From Clostridia bacterium (lineage in GTDB: Bacteria > Bacillota_A > Clostridia > Christensenellales > Aristaeellaceae), in contig JAFXSH010000139.1 of assembly GCA_017525805.1 (NCBI GenBank), positions 1 through 5,475 of the forward strand: a stretch of DNA of 5,475 nt, read 5' to 3'. A model generated the notes under the pieces. The model did no database searches, was not told the DNA's origin, and saw nothing but the letters and a program-made list of their open reading frames with translations. Positions 1 to 5,474 of this stretch are shown piece by piece. The translations under genes and the position numbers were made by a program. Every line of letters starts with the position of its first letter. Position 1 is the stretch's first letter.

Positions 1-2
1 AA

Positions 3-446
3 GCAAACAGGAACGAGAAAAATCCTGAACTTATGTTCGCGCCGGATCCCCGCCCCTGGGTAAAAAGAAAACCTTCTCCTGATTTTGATTGGGGAATTGT
101 ATTGAAAGAATCCAATAAAGTGATAGGCATGATTTCGGTATTTAATATCCAAAATTCCAGAATGGGTGATATAGGATACAGAATTAATCCTGAGTACTGG
201 AATATGGGAATTACTACAGAAGCTTTAAAGGAAGTGGTACGGTTTATATTTGAGAACACGGAAATAGACCGATTGAATGGGCGTGTGGATGTAAGAAACA
301 TTGCATCAAATAAGGTTATGGAAAAATGTGGTTTTATAAAAGAAGGAACCGTTCGCCAAGGAAAAATGGTTTCTGTTTATTGCGATTATAATATCTATGG
401 TATGCTTAGAGATGATTATGTGGGCTTGCAAGGTATAAATAGTTAG
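3..446 (+). CDS. RimJ/RimL-type GNAT N-acetyltransferase, 5'-partial
   Basis: Members of this family transfer an acetyl group from acetyl-CoA to an amine, often a protein N-terminus, antibiotic or small molecule; the substrate here is unknown. Numbering from the ATG at 33, the acetyl-CoA-binding region is at residues about 50-72 (YRINPEYWNMGITTEAL, the R/QxxGxG/A-like loop being WNMGIT). The C-terminal family signature NxASxxVMEKCGF..EG is at about 89-105, followed by the usual Y-D--Y-ML--DY ending at about 116-129. The family is normally about 170-190 residues, so 40-60 N-terminal residues (first strand and helices) are missing. The frame stays open to the left edge, and the ATG at 33 has no well-placed ribosome binding site, so the gene probably begins outside the window. 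Alternatively the N-terminus was replaced: bases about 35-58 are GC-rich and family resemblance is clear only from around residue 16 (PDFDWGIVLKE). The body is strikingly AT-rich compared with the genes that follow, suggesting a separate origin. Confidence 0.85.
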   Translation, partial: ANRNEKNPELMFAPDPRPWVKRKPSPDFDWGIVLKESNKVIGMISVFNIQNSRMGDIGYRINPEYWNMGITTEALKEVVRFIFENTEIDRLNGRVDVRNIASNKVMEKCGFIKEGTVRQGKMVSVYCDYNIYGMLRDDYVGLQGINS

Positions 447-471
447 ACATATTCCAGTTTTGCGAGATAAA
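444..471 (+). promoter_or_regulatory. Possible sigma-A promoter for the MATE gene
   Basis: TAGACA (444-449, five of six matches to TTGACA) is followed after 16 bases by GATAAA (466-471, four of six matches to TATAAT). The -35 box overlaps the stop codon of the acetyltransferase. Transcription would begin near 478, just upstream of all candidate starts of the transporter. The match is moderate and the region is AT-rich, where chance matches are common. Confidence 0.3.
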
Positions 472-526
472 TAACGAGCATGTGTGATTGTGCATGAAGA
501 AAAAAGTCATGGAGCAAGATCAAATC

Positions 527-1876
527 ATGAACACCGAAAAGAACCGTCTGTTTGAAACCATGCGTCCGGGCAAAGCGCTTGCGGTCATGGCGCTGCCCAC
601 CATTGCCAGCCAGATGATCATTCTGCTGTACAATTTAGCGGACACCTGGTTTATCGGGCGCACCGGCAATCCCTATATGATCGGGGCGTCGTCCCTGGCG
701 CTGACGGTCTATCTGGCCGTGACGGCGCTGGCGAATGTATTCGGCGTGGGCGGCGGGAGCCTGATGGTGCGCCTGATCGGAGAAAAGAAGACCGAAGACG
801 CCCGGAAGGTCGCCTCCTACAGCGTGGCCGTGGCGACGGTCAGCGCCCTCGTTTTTTCGCTGCTGGTGCTGCTCCTGATGGAACCGCTGCTCCGGCTGCT
901 GGGCGCCAGTGGCAACACCATGGTTTACGCGAAGCAGTATGTGTTCGCCACCACGGTGCTGGGCGGCATTCCCACGGTGCTGTCCATGTGCATGCCGCAG
1001 CTGCTCCGCAACGCCGGATACTCCAAGGAAGCGGGCATCGGCGTGGGGCTGGGGAGCCTGATGAACGTGGCGCTGGACCCGCTGTTTATGTTCGTGCTGC
1101 TTCCCAAAGGTCGGGAGGTGCTGGGCGCGGGCATCGCAACGATGCTGTCCAACCTGATTTCCCTGGGCTACTTTGTCCTCATGTATCGGAAGCTGCGGGA
1201 AAAGACAGTGCTGGTTCTTCCCCGCCGCATCGAAAAGCTGAGCGGCGGCCAGAAGAAATCCCTGTATTCCGTGGGCTTCCCGGCCGCGTTCGCCATTTTC
1301 CTGTTTGACCTGGTGACCATCGTCACCAACCGGCTGACCGTGGCGTATGGGGACATCCCGCTGGCGGCCATGGGCATCGTGCTGAAGCTGGAGCGCATCC
1401 CCATCAACGTGGGCCTGGGCGTATGCTTAGGCATGGTGCCGCTGATCGCTTATAATTTCGGCGCGGGCAACCGGGAACGCATGAAACAGATCTTTTCCCT
1501 GGCGCGGATCGCCATCGTCAGCTTTTCCTGCGTCTGCGTGCTGCTGTTTTGGCTGTTCGCCCGGCCCATCGTCGGCGCCTTTATTGCGGATGAGGCAACG
1601 ATCCTTCAAGGCGCGGCGTTCCTGCGGGGGCGGTGCTTTGCCCTGCCCTTCATGATGATCGGCTACCACATCGTCAATTACATGAACGCCGTCAATCAGG
1701 GCAAGATTTCGTTCCTGCTGGCGCTCATCCGGCATATCGCGCTGATCATTCCCATCATGCTGGTCATGAACCGCGTGTGGGGATTGGACGGTTTAATCTG
1801 GTCGCAGCTCGTGGCGGACGCGGTCAATGCTGTGATCGCTTCCGTGATCTTTTCCCGTGTAAATAAACAAATATGA
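527..1876 (+). CDS. MATE-family multidrug/cation efflux transporter
   Basis: A polytopic inner-membrane antiporter of the multidrug and toxic compound extrusion family, which expels cationic drugs or metabolites in exchange for Na+ or H+. At 449 residues it has the usual family length and about twelve hydrophobic segments in two halves. Recognisable motifs are NLADTWFIGRTG (36-47) in the first membrane region, PQLLRNAGYSKEAG (157-170), NVALDPLF (180-187), typical of MATE N-lobes, and PLIAYNFGAGNRERM (305-319), the matching C-lobe motif. Overall it resembles the MepA/NorM-like group widespread in Clostridia. Start choice: ATG 527 gives the family-like start MNTEKNRLFETM and has GGAG at 511-514 with a 12-base spacer, which is rather long. 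In-frame ATGs at 509 and 494 and a TTG at 488 are possible but have weaker ribosome binding sites. The gene is GC-rich, unlike the acetyltransferase 80 bases upstream. The drug or metabolite exported cannot be read from the sequence. Confidence 0.93.
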   Translation: MNTEKNRLFETMRPGKALAVMALPTIASQMIILLYNLADTWFIGRTGNPYMIGASSLALTVYLAVTALANVFGVGGGSLMVRLIGEKKTEDARKVASYSVAVATVSALVFSLLVLLLMEPLLRLLGASGNTMVYAKQYVFATTVLGGIPTVLSMCMPQLLRNAGYSKEAGIGVGLGSLMNVALDPLFMFVLLPKGREVLGAGIATMLSNLISLGYFVLMYRKLREKTVLVLPRRIEKLSGGQKKSLYSVGFPAAFAIFLFDLVTIVTNRLTVAYGDIPLAAMGIVLKLERIPINVGLGVCLGMVPLIAYNFGAGNRERMKQIFSLARIAIVSFSCVCVLLFWLFARPIVGAFIADEATILQGAAFLRGRCFALPFMMIGYHIVNYMNAVNQGKISFLLALIRHIALIIPIMLVMNRVWGLDGLIWSQLVADAVNAVIASVIFSRVNKQI

Positions 1877-1895
1877 GCTTCTTCCATTTATCGCG

Positions 1896-1931
1896 CGGAA
1901 ATCTATTGGATTGCTTTTTCCGGCTTTTTTT
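1896..1931 (+). terminator. Weak candidate terminator after the MATE gene
   Basis: CGGAAA (1896-1901) can pair with TTTCCG (1917-1922), with an alternative inner AATC/GATT pairing (1900-1903 with 1909-1912). It is followed by a run of seven Ts (1925-1931). The stem is short and the loop long, so termination would be inefficient. The T run also lies inside the spacer of the gntR promoter, so it may only reflect promoter composition. Confidence 0.25.
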
Positions 1932-1939
1932 ATTATAAT
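1911..1939 (+). promoter_or_regulatory. Sigma-A promoter of the gntR gene
   Basis: TTGCTT (1911-1916) and a perfect TATAAT (1934-1939) are separated by the optimal 17 bases, 33 bases upstream of the gntR start codon. Expected transcription start is around 1946-1948, giving a leader of about 25 bases that carries the ribosome binding site GAGGGGA (1961-1967). The last bases of the -10 box are shared with the palindrome at 1938-1953, so a bound repressor would block polymerase. Confidence 0.75.
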
Positions 1940-1953
1940 ATCGTATACGATAT
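1938..1953. promoter_or_regulatory. Perfect 16-bp palindrome, probable GntR/FCD operator
   Basis: ATATCGTATACGATAT is identical to its own reverse complement. Its core TCGTATACGA fits the general GntR-family operator pattern (T-n-GT...AC-n-A, half-sites abutting), and FCD-type regulators often use GTATAC-centred sites. It overlaps the -10 box and predicted transcription start of the gntR gene immediately downstream, the classic position for negative autoregulation. The palindrome is seen directly; which protein binds is inferred from position and pattern. I saw no second GTATAC-centred site of this quality in the window. Confidence 0.75.
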
Positions 1954-1971
1954 GCAGAGAGAGGGGACGCC

Positions 1972-2610
1972 ATGGAAACCTTGGAAATCATGCCTGTGCG
2001 GGTCAGGATCACCGCAATTTTACGGAAGGCTATTTATTCCGGCGAATACAAAAGCGGGGACGAACTGAGTTTGACAGAAATCGCCGCCCAATTGGGCATC
2101 AGCCGCACCCCAGTGCGGGAAGCTTTTCAGGTGCTGGAAAGCGAAGGCCTGATCACCCTGCGGATGAACAAAGGAGCCATCGTCAACAACATCGACAGGA
2201 AATTCATCCAGGATATCTTTGAAATGCGTATCCTGCTGGAATCGGAAGCGGCGTACCGCGCGGCCCAAAATGGGATGAAAACCGAAAAGCTGCTGGAGAG
2301 GCTTTCTGACCTGCGCGAGCATTTGGACGCCATCAACGTGGCGGAGTATGAAAAGCTGAACCAGGAGATTCATCAATCCATCTGGCGGGCGGCGGACAAT
2401 CACCAATTGACCGGTTATCTGCTGGACCTGTGGAACGGCCCCAGCGTGGGACACGGCGACAGCGCCGCCCAGCATCATTATGAAAGCTCCACCCATGAGC
2501 ATATCGCCATTCTCCAGGCCATCCGGGAGGGAAAGCCGGAGGAAGCAAAAAACGCCATGACCGGGCACATCAGCCGGAGCATGGCGAACATCCTGGAACA
2601 CAGGACATAA
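1972..2610 (+). CDS. GntR-family transcriptional regulator, FCD subfamily
   Basis: A 212-residue DNA-binding regulator of the FadR/FCD group. Residues about 8-75 form the winged helix-turn-helix, including the signature LSLTEIAAQLGISRTPVREAFQVLESEGLI (32-61, recognition helix around SRTPVREA). Residues about 78-210 form the all-helical FCD ligand-binding domain. The usual metal-site positions appear present: N130 (Asp or Asn in the family), H134, H177 and H199, so a metal-assisted small-acid ligand is plausible. FCD regulators typically sense carboxylates such as sugar acids, lactate or amino-acid derivatives. ATG 1972 has a good ribosome binding site (GAGGGGA, 1961-1967) and the length is typical. 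It has its own promoter and a palindromic operator over that promoter, so autorepression is likely. No catabolic operon adjoins it: the MATE gene lies upstream on the same strand and a flavoprotein converges from downstream. Its regulon and ligand are therefore unknown; the MATE pump is only a weak guess. Confidence 0.93.
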   Translation: METLEIMPVRVRITAILRKAIYSGEYKSGDELSLTEIAAQLGISRTPVREAFQVLESEGLITLRMNKGAIVNNIDRKFIQDIFEMRILLESEAAYRAAQNGMKTEKLLERLSDLREHLDAINVAEYEKLNQEIHQSIWRAADNHQLTGYLLDLWNGPSVGHGDSAAQHHYESSTHEHIAILQAIREGKPEEAKNAMTGHISRSMANILEHRT

Positions 2611-2623
2611 TCGTGATGATTAT
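2607..2623. terminator. AT-rich hairpin between convergent genes
   Basis: ATAATC (2607-2612) and GATTAT (2618-2623) form a 6-bp stem with a 5-base loop, overlapping the stop codons of the two convergent genes, which end only 9 bases apart. It could mark the shared transcript end, but the stem is AT-rich and no real T tract follows on either strand, so terminator function is doubtful. Confidence 0.2.
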
Positions 2624-3099
2624 TCTGTTGTTACCGGCAGGTTTCTCTTTCCCGTGATCTCCGAAAGCACAGCCTTGACCACATACAGATGTTCCAGCGC
2701 CCGGCAGCGATCAAGGGAGTAATCCAGATACCCGTAATGCTCTGTGAGCAGCTTCAATCCGTGCTTGATTTCCTGTTCATCCTCAACGATCTGGCACTCT
2801 CCAAATCCGATCACGCTCTCGTATCGGGTGGTAATGCCGTGATTCGTCGTTTCTGTCCGAATGAAGATATCGCCCTCCAGGCAGATATGCGGGTTTTTCT
2901 TCAGCAGTTCCAGTTTCATGCCCTCTCTGGCGCAATGAAAATACACGACCACCTTTCCATCCGCAAGCTCCGCGCCAAAGGAAACCGGAACTACATAAGG
3001 GTATTCCTCTCCCCGGAAGGCCACCCGTACCGTGTCGCAGCGGTTCAATATGTCAAAAATCTCATCCAGGCTTTGCACTTCCCGATCCTTGCGTCTCAT
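2620..3099 (-). CDS. Pyridoxamine 5'-phosphate oxidase-like / NimA-like FMN-binding protein
   Basis: A 159-residue cytoplasmic protein of the FMN-binding split-barrel fold, in the group often annotated as pyridoxamine-phosphate oxidase-related or 5-nitroimidazole resistance (Nim)-like. Features seen are an N-terminal MRRKDREV (1-8), a first strand pair around YPYVVPVSFG (33-42), the flavin-region stretch YFHCAREGMKLELLKKNP (53-70), YESVIGFGECQIVED (93-107), and a C-terminal ITGKR (148-152), all typical of this group. Start choice: the ATG at 3099 gives the family's usual N-terminus and has GGGAG (3109-3113 on the complementary strand) at a 9-base spacing. Upstream in-frame ATGs at 3126 and 3108 lack a suitable site. 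The gene lies 53 bases downstream of ccsA on the same strand, so it may be co-transcribed, though an AT-rich stretch (TATAAAAT on the minus strand, about 3142-3149) could hold its own promoter. Flavin binding is likely; the substrate, and any nitroimidazole reduction, cannot be inferred. Confidence 0.88.
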   Translation of the reverse strand: MRRKDREVQSLDEIFDILNRCDTVRVAFRGEEYPYVVPVSFGAELADGKVVVYFHCAREGMKLELLKKNPHICLEGDIFIRTETTNHGITTRYESVIGFGECQIVEDEQEIKHGLKLLTEHYGYLDYSLDRCRALEHLYVVKAVLSEITGKRNLPVTTE

Positions 3100-3152
3100 G
3101 CCATCCATCTCCCAGCCCCGTTCCATCAGGACGGGGTGATTATTTTATAGTA

Positions 3153-3950
3153 TTACATGCTCGCGTACGAATGCAGTCCGGGGAGCAGCAGGTTGACCCC
3201 GGCGAAGGTAAAGATCACCAGAATAAAAGCAAAGATTGCCAGCCAGGCCATGCGTTTGCCCTGCCATTTCAGGCGCAGCCGCTGGTGGAGATAGATGGCG
3301 TAGAAGATCCAGGTGATCAGCGCCCAGGTCTCCTTGGGATCCCAGCTCCACCAGGCGCTCCACGCCTGCTCCGCCCAAATGGCCCCGGAAAAGATCACCA
3401 CGGTCAGCAGCAGGAAGCCCAAGCTGACGACCCGATAGCCCATATAATCCATCTGCCGCATTTTACTGTCTTTTTCTTCTTTTCCCTTCTTCAGCTGGAT
3501 CAGATACCCCGCGCCCAGCCCCGCGGCAATGGCGAAGGCGGCATAGGAAAAAGCCGCGGAACCGATATGCAGGGCGAACCAGGTGGAACGCAAAGCGGGC
3601 ATGATGTCCTTGATCTGCATGGGTTGGAAAGCCGCGTAGCTGAGGATCAGAAACGTCATGGGCATGGCCGCGGTCATCACCCGTTCCTGTTTCAGCCTTG
3701 CATACAAAACAAAGCCCAGCGCCGCAATAGCCCAGGCAAAGCCGGAGGCGAACTCGAATTGATTGGCCAGCGGCAGCCGTCCAGCGGCAATGCCCCGCCA
3801 GACCGAGTAGGCCGTATGCAGCCCGAAGCCCACGAGAAACGCGATCCGGGCGGCTTTGTGGACACTTTCTTTTTTCACTGCGGAAGCAATAAACTGCATC
3901 ACCATGGCTGCAAAATAAACCACCAGACCGGCGAAAAAGCAAATATCCAT
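3153..3950 (-). CDS. ccsA: System II cytochrome c biogenesis protein CcsA/ResC (also named CcsB in some databases)
   Basis: The haem-handling subunit of the System II cytochrome c synthase. With ResB it moves haem to the outer face of the membrane and joins it to CXXCH cysteines of apocytochromes. The 265-residue protein has about eight hydrophobic membrane segments. The diagnostic tryptophan-rich WWD domain is at 191-214 (core WWSWDPKETW), which presents haem outside the membrane. Candidate haem-ligand histidines are H128 (WFALHIGSA), H222 (YLHQRL) and H260 (GLHSYA), placed as in the family; the upstream NQFEF motif (63-67) is also characteristic. Length matches stand-alone family members, so it is not the fused CcsBA form. 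The ATG at 3950 has a strong AGGGAGGA site (minus strand, 3959-3966) with about 9 bases of spacing, starting just past the resB stop. Being 18 bases downstream of resB, it is almost certainly co-transcribed and the two proteins act as one complex. All expected functional residues appear intact. Confidence 0.95.
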   Translation of the reverse strand: MDICFFAGLVVYFAAMVMQFIASAVKKESVHKAARIAFLVGFGLHTAYSVWRGIAAGRLPLANQFEFASGFAWAIAALGFVLYARLKQERVMTAAMPMTFLILSYAAFQPMQIKDIMPALRSTWFALHIGSAAFSYAAFAIAAGLGAGYLIQLKKGKEEKDSKMRQMDYMGYRVVSLGFLLLTVVIFSGAIWAEQAWSAWWSWDPKETWALITWIFYAIYLHQRLRLKWQGKRMAWLAIFAFILVIFTFAGVNLLLPGLHSYASM

Positions 3951-3968
3951 GGTTCCTATCCTCCCTGT

Positions 3969-5219
3969 TTACGCTTTTTCTTTTTCATCCGCACGCAATT
4001 CAGCTTCCAGGTCGATCCATAATCCCTGGGCGGATTTCGGGGAACAAATTGCAAAGCCCTCCGATTCTACCCGCACGCATACGGGAACGGTAAAGAAGCA
4101 GAGGTACAGGGCCGCCACCATCAGGCCGAAGCTGAAATACAGGCCGCAGAACAGCCAGGACGACACATGCTTGATGCGCAGACCGGGGTATTCCGCAGGG
4201 GTCAGGAAGGTAAAGGTGATGTTCCCCATGTGGATTTCCTCATGGGGGAAGGCCAGCACAGCGGTGGACATACCCTCCACAATGGATTGGACGCGGTACA
4301 CCGGATCGGGGAAGCTGCGGTCTGTGCTCGTGATGAGAGTGTAGTTTCCTTCCTCGTCCTGATAGTAGCCGGGATACAGCGCGTCAAAGAAAATGCCGTT
4401 CTGCCGGTCGATGGAAAGGAAGCAGGGTTCAGTCAGATACTGTACTTCCTCCGCGCCATTTTCCGCATTGGTGATGCGGATGCGTCCGGCGGTACCGTAG
4501 GTTTGCTGATAAATCTTATACTCCCCAAACCGCAGCGGCTCGTTCACCCTGATTTCCTGGGTTTTGGACTGGCTCCCGCCTGCGCTGGCGACGGTCAGCA
4601 CGCTTGCATAGTCCAGCTTCCCCGTTTCATCCTGAATGTGGAAAGATTCGCAGAGAACCGTCGTTCCGTCCTGAAGCGTCAGCGTTTGCCCCGGCATTAC
4701 GGTCTGATCGGTCACTTCCGGGGTCATCAGAACCAGTGTGCCGAACAAAAGGATCAGCAGAATGGACAGGTGCGTGAGAAAAGAGCCATAAAATCCGATC
4801 ATGGATTTACTGTATAAAGCGCCACTCTCCGTTTCTTCCCGCCGGAAACGGCGGAGGGATAAGAATGCTTTTAATTTTTCTCCCTGTTCGGCAGTGATGG
4901 GGTGATCGAGGGGAGCGCTCCGGATACGCTTCTTCAGGGCGTCCGCAGCCCGCAGGGTTTTGGGAAAGCGCAGGATGGAACAAAGCATCAGATTCAGGCA
5001 CAGCAGGATTTCCAGCGCGTAAAAATACCAGGTGTGAAAAATGTCCGTCAATCCCAGGGCAATCAGCAGTGTGGCGGTATTCGCCCCGTAAGCGTTCACA
5101 TAGGCCATGGCCGTTTCCTGCTGAGGGATCAGGGAACCCGCCAGGGAGCAGGCAATCACCAGAACCAGCAGGATCATGCCGAAGGTCATGGATCGAAAGA
5201 AACCAAACAGTTTTTTCAA
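3969..5219 (-). CDS. resB: System II cytochrome c biogenesis protein ResB (Ccs1/CcsB)
   Basis: Partner of CcsA/ResC in the membrane complex that delivers haem to apocytochromes c. The 416 residues fit the family layout: membrane segments at about 12-32, 61-83, 141-164 and 354-378, a basic cytoplasmic loop between the second and third, and a large extracytoplasmic domain (about 165-350) before the last segment. Recognisable motifs are the start of the second segment (FHTWYFYALE, with H62), GSFLTHLSILLILLFG in the third (H150), and NEPLRFGEYKIYQQTYG (226-242), the family's N-PL--G---YQ--YG signature. A roughly 38-residue acidic cytoplasmic tail follows the last segment. The start is TTG at 5219, supported by a very good AAAGGAG site (5230-5236, minus strand) 10 bases away; the next in-frame ATG (codon 11) would remove part of the conserved N-terminus. 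It is first in the visible minus-strand cluster, followed by ccsA after 18 bases. The cytochrome it serves is not encoded in this window. Confidence 0.93.
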   Translation of the reverse strand: MKKLFGFFRSMTFGMILLVLVIACSLAGSLIPQQETAMAYVNAYGANTATLLIALGLTDIFHTWYFYALEILLCLNLMLCSILRFPKTLRAADALKKRIRSAPLDHPITAEQGEKLKAFLSLRRFRREETESGALYSKSMIGFYGSFLTHLSILLILLFGTLVLMTPEVTDQTVMPGQTLTLQDGTTVLCESFHIQDETGKLDYASVLTVASAGGSQSKTQEIRVNEPLRFGEYKIYQQTYGTAGRIRITNAENGAEEVQYLTEPCFLSIDRQNGIFFDALYPGYYQDEEGNYTLITSTDRSFPDPVYRVQSIVEGMSTAVLAFPHEEIHMGNITFTFLTPAEYPGLRIKHVSSWLFCGLYFSFGLMVAALYLCFFTVPVCVRVESEGFAICSPKSAQGLWIDLEAELRADEKEKA

Positions 5220-5286
5220 CGGTAGAAATCTCCTTTGAGAAAATGAAAGTACTGTTTATACATATATTCGTTGGATGATGCCGTGT

Positions 5287-5326
5287 GGAATAATATCTCA
5301 AACCGGAATAATGGTATTCCCATTAT
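5287..5326. repeat. GGAATAAT direct repeats with two overlapping hairpins
   Basis: GGAATAAT occurs at 5287-5294 and again at 5305-5312, 18 bases apart, and TATTCC at 5315-5320 is the inverted form. GGAATA (5305-5310) can pair with TATTCC (5315-5320) around a 4-base loop. Alternatively ATAATGG (5308-5314) can pair with CCATTAT (5320-5326) around a 5-base loop. The two stems exclude each other. Position upstream of resB suggests a protein-binding site or leader element, but no known regulator site is recognised. Confidence 0.5.
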
Positions 5327-5344
5327 GGCTTTCTCGGAAAGGGG

Positions 5345-5391
5345 TCTGGGGGAAACCGCTCTTTGGAGGCCAAAGAATGGTTTCCCCCAGA
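5345..5391. repeat. 47-base near-perfect inverted repeat (palindromic intergenic element)
   Basis: TCTGGGGGAAACC (5345-5357) is the exact reverse complement of GGTTTCCCCCAGA (5379-5391). Inside, TCTTTGG (5360-5366) pairs with CCAAAGA (5370-5376) around an AGG loop. Between the two stems lie one G-T pair and one C/A mismatch, so the whole element folds into one long hairpin. No T tract follows on either strand, so it is not a standard terminator. It most resembles the short palindromic repeats scattered between genes in many Clostridia (REP/MITE-like); copy number cannot be judged from one window. Confidence 0.7.
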
Positions 5392-5402
5392 ATCTGTCAC
5401 AT

Positions 5403-5440
5403 GCCCCGGCGCAGCCTTGCGGTCACCCGCCCGCCGGGGC
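5403..5440. terminator. GC-rich hairpin, possible terminator
   Basis: GCCCCGGCG (5403-5411) pairs perfectly with CGCCGGGGC (5432-5440). The 20-base loop contains a smaller GCGG/CCGC stem (5419-5422 with 5427-5430). Only a short TTTC follows on the plus strand and none on the minus strand. It could terminate a gene entering from the right on the minus strand, directly after the possible stop codon at 5448-5450, or simply be a stable intergenic structure. Confidence 0.4.
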
Positions 5441-5447
5441 TTTCAGG

Positions 5448-5474
5448 TTAATTGTTGAGCAAAGCCAGCGCTTC
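5448..5474 (-). CDS. Possible last codons of an upstream minus-strand gene
   Basis: Read on the minus strand from 5474, the frame gives EALALLNN and then TAA, which looks like a natural protein C-terminus and is followed 7 bases later by a GC-rich hairpin. Eight codons are far too few to prove a gene or name a product. Another minus-strand frame here also runs a few codons before a stop. Confidence 0.2.
   Translation of the reverse strand, partial: EALALLNN

Larger units (their letters stand above)
5220..5447. other. Non-coding, structured leader region upstream of resB
   Basis: No convincing gene is seen here. From resB outward it contains the resB ribosome binding site (5230-5236), an AT-rich stretch with a TATAAA on the minus strand (5255-5260) that could be a -10 box but lacks a good -35 partner, the GGAATA repeat cluster (5287-5320), a long inverted repeat (5345-5391) and a GC-rich hairpin (5403-5440). 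Transcription of resB probably begins in this region or reads through from the right. Confidence 0.55.

Noticed and set aside
2020..2601. Long open frame (193 codons) on the minus strand opposite gntR
   Set aside because: It lies wholly antisense to a clearly homologous GntR gene, its translation resembles no family, and it reflects the GC-rich codon pattern of the sense strand.
3171..4022. Long open frame (283 codons) on the plus strand opposite ccsA
   Set aside because: Antisense to an intact ccsA with all family motifs; the product is a His/Gln/Pro-rich low-complexity shadow without a ribosome binding site.
4167..4817. Open frame on the plus strand opposite resB
   Set aside because: Shadow of resB; no family resemblance and no promoter or ribosome binding site.
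5255..5283. TATAAA (minus strand) as a firm resB promoter
   Set aside because: The hexamer 17 bases upstream is CGGCAT, a poor -35 box, and no extended -10 is present, so it is only noted in the leader description.
5345..5391. The long inverted repeat as a rho-independent terminator
   Set aside because: Neither side has a run of Ts: the plus side continues ATCTGTCAC and the minus side continues CCCTTTCCGAG.
5391..5405. TGTGACA on the minus strand as a CRP/FNR-type site upstream of resB
   Set aside because: Only one half-site is present; no matching TCACA at the required spacing.
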